Positions 63,601 through 64,000 of a stretch of DNA of 64,000 bases are shown one piece after another. How positions within the stretch are numbered: the stretch's first letter is position 1; each line of letters starts with the position of its first letter. The translations under genes were made by a program, and so were the position numbers. The notes beneath the pieces were generated by a model. The model saw only the letters and a program-made list of their open reading frames with translations, searched no databases and was not told where the DNA came from. Origin of the DNA: Pycnococcus provasolii (Eukaryota > Chlorophyta > Pseudoscourfieldiophyceae > Pseudoscourfieldiales); NCBI GenBank assembly GCA_049487715.1, contig CP150554.1:496001-560000 (forward strand), in the 5' to 3' direction.

Positions 63601-64000
63601 CGTGAAGAGTGTGCCGGTGATATCGACGGACATTCAGCTCCGAGGCAAGGTGAAGCGCACGGGCTTGGACAGCTTCCCAAAGAACAAGCAGCTCAAGATG
63701 AAGTGCGAGACGGATGGTGCTGCTGGCGTCAGCTACACGTGGAGTGTCACGGAAGTGGGCGATCCTATGAACGAAATAACAAGTACGGGAGCAGTTTTGA
63801 GAGTTGTGAAGAACACGCTCGACGCTGGCAAGAAGTACACAATCGCGTGTGCGGCTACCGGCACCGTGAATGGCGCCGCCGCGAACGGTAAGGTGGAGGT
63901 GGTCGTAGCCACGCGATCTGAGCCGACGGGCGGTAGTGCGTCAGTCACGCCCCAGACGGGAGGCACGCAGGCGATCGACGACCTCAATGTGCTGTTCTCG
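42672..64000 (+). CDS. Giant secreted or surface protein: IPT/TIG-like, cadherin-like, filamin-like repeats and REJ-like region (3' end outside window)
   Basis: Exon 1 (42672-42753) encodes a signal peptide (MRRALSQRCSWWATLLAVLL then FSAGAANG). A 332 nt intron (42754-43085, donor GTACGT, acceptor CTATCGCAG) follows. Exon 2 is then open from 43086 to the window end, about 6,999 residues in total. In order: IPT/TIG-like modules (43090-44490) broken by two Tyr/Phe-rich inserts; cadherin-like beta-sandwich modules (about 44640-46100); Pro-rich linkers with GRRxLL motifs (47150-47530, 47995-48090, 49410-49510, 49970-50125); about 25 filamin-like modules, each marked by a DxYGN-type motif (about 49860-62100); and from about 62170 a region like REJ/polycystin-1-type proteins (SDSLGGFVLTFSEPV; PLTFRWVS; LVIPPKTLKAGSYTLRV). 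Probably a giant adhesion or ciliary-surface protein. GPS, PLAT or membrane parts may follow beyond the window. Confidence 0.88.
42758..42801 (+). repeat. CTTTG pentanucleotide microsatellite in intron 1
   Basis: About eight tandem ttgct/ctttg units directly after the 5' splice site of the giant gene. Such a tract is likely to vary in length between strains and gives a pyrimidine-rich start to the intron. Confidence 0.8.

Noticed and set aside
1-64000. tRNA, rRNA or CRISPR arrays
   Set aside because: I looked for B-box-like GGTTCGANTCC words, conserved rRNA blocks and regularly spaced short repeats and found none convincing; a covariance-model scan was not possible.

Overview
The window is nuclear DNA of a eukaryote, most likely a flagellated green alga of prasinophyte grade. 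The main reasons are a quinolinate synthase with an N-terminal SufE-like domain fused to NadA (the land-plant/green-alga arrangement), a pherophorin-like Pro-rich secreted protein, a plant-type AMID/FSP1-like oxidoreductase, an algal-type GT29 sialyltransferase and ciliary genes such as DRC5. Genes are GC-rich, mostly single-exon and packed on both strands. Where introns exist they are GT-AG, about 70-330 nt, and can follow first exons of only 15-17 nt. Spacers are lower in GC and carry short TTAGGG-type interstitial telomere-like tracts. Species is not determinable by eye.

Layout. 1-2199: 3' part of an ARM/HEAT-like gene. 2331-3122 (-): unknown protein. 4191-5069 (+): NF-YC. 5305-7128 (-): K+-dependent Na+/Ca2+ exchanger. 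7519-8854 (+): PEX3, with a frame break. 9175-10503 (-): DRC5-like LRR protein. 11457-14524 (-): cyclic-nucleotide-binding protein. 15977-18678 (+): pherophorin-like membrane glycoprotein. 19071-19571 (-): DCC-family protein. 19803-21057 (+): AMID-like oxidoreductase. 21100-21984 (-): MRT4. 22550-24166 (-): protein with a possible pRiA4b-ORF3-like fold. 24531-25594 (-): four-exon small membrane protein. 26044-29262 (+): UPF1. 29815-30927 (-) and about 31462-33761 (+): quinolinate phosphoribosyltransferase and quinolinate synthase, head to head. 33940-34863 (+): RCE1. 34930-36123 (-): RPN8. 37318-39648 (+): GT29 sialyltransferase. 40094-41166 (-): two-exon unknown protein. 42672 to beyond 64000 (+): a giant secreted or surface protein, open for about 6,999 residues.

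The two NAD-biosynthesis genes catalyse consecutive steps (iminoaspartate to quinolinate to nicotinate mononucleotide) and share one intergenic region. Most other neighbours look like unrelated housekeeping genes (mRNA decay, ribosome assembly, proteasome, prenyl-protein processing, peroxisome biogenesis).

The most unusual features are: (1) a dispersed element of about 340 bp found four times, each time starting 2-21 bp after a stop codon and in the sense of that gene; (2) the giant gene, with IPT/TIG-like modules interrupted by Tyr/Phe-rich inserts, cadherin-like beta-sandwich modules, about 25 filamin-like repeats, (G)RRxLL motifs after Pro/Thr linkers, and a REJ-like region at the window edge; (3) TTAGGG-type tracts in or near promoters; (4) three genes whose reading frame changes without a convincing intron.
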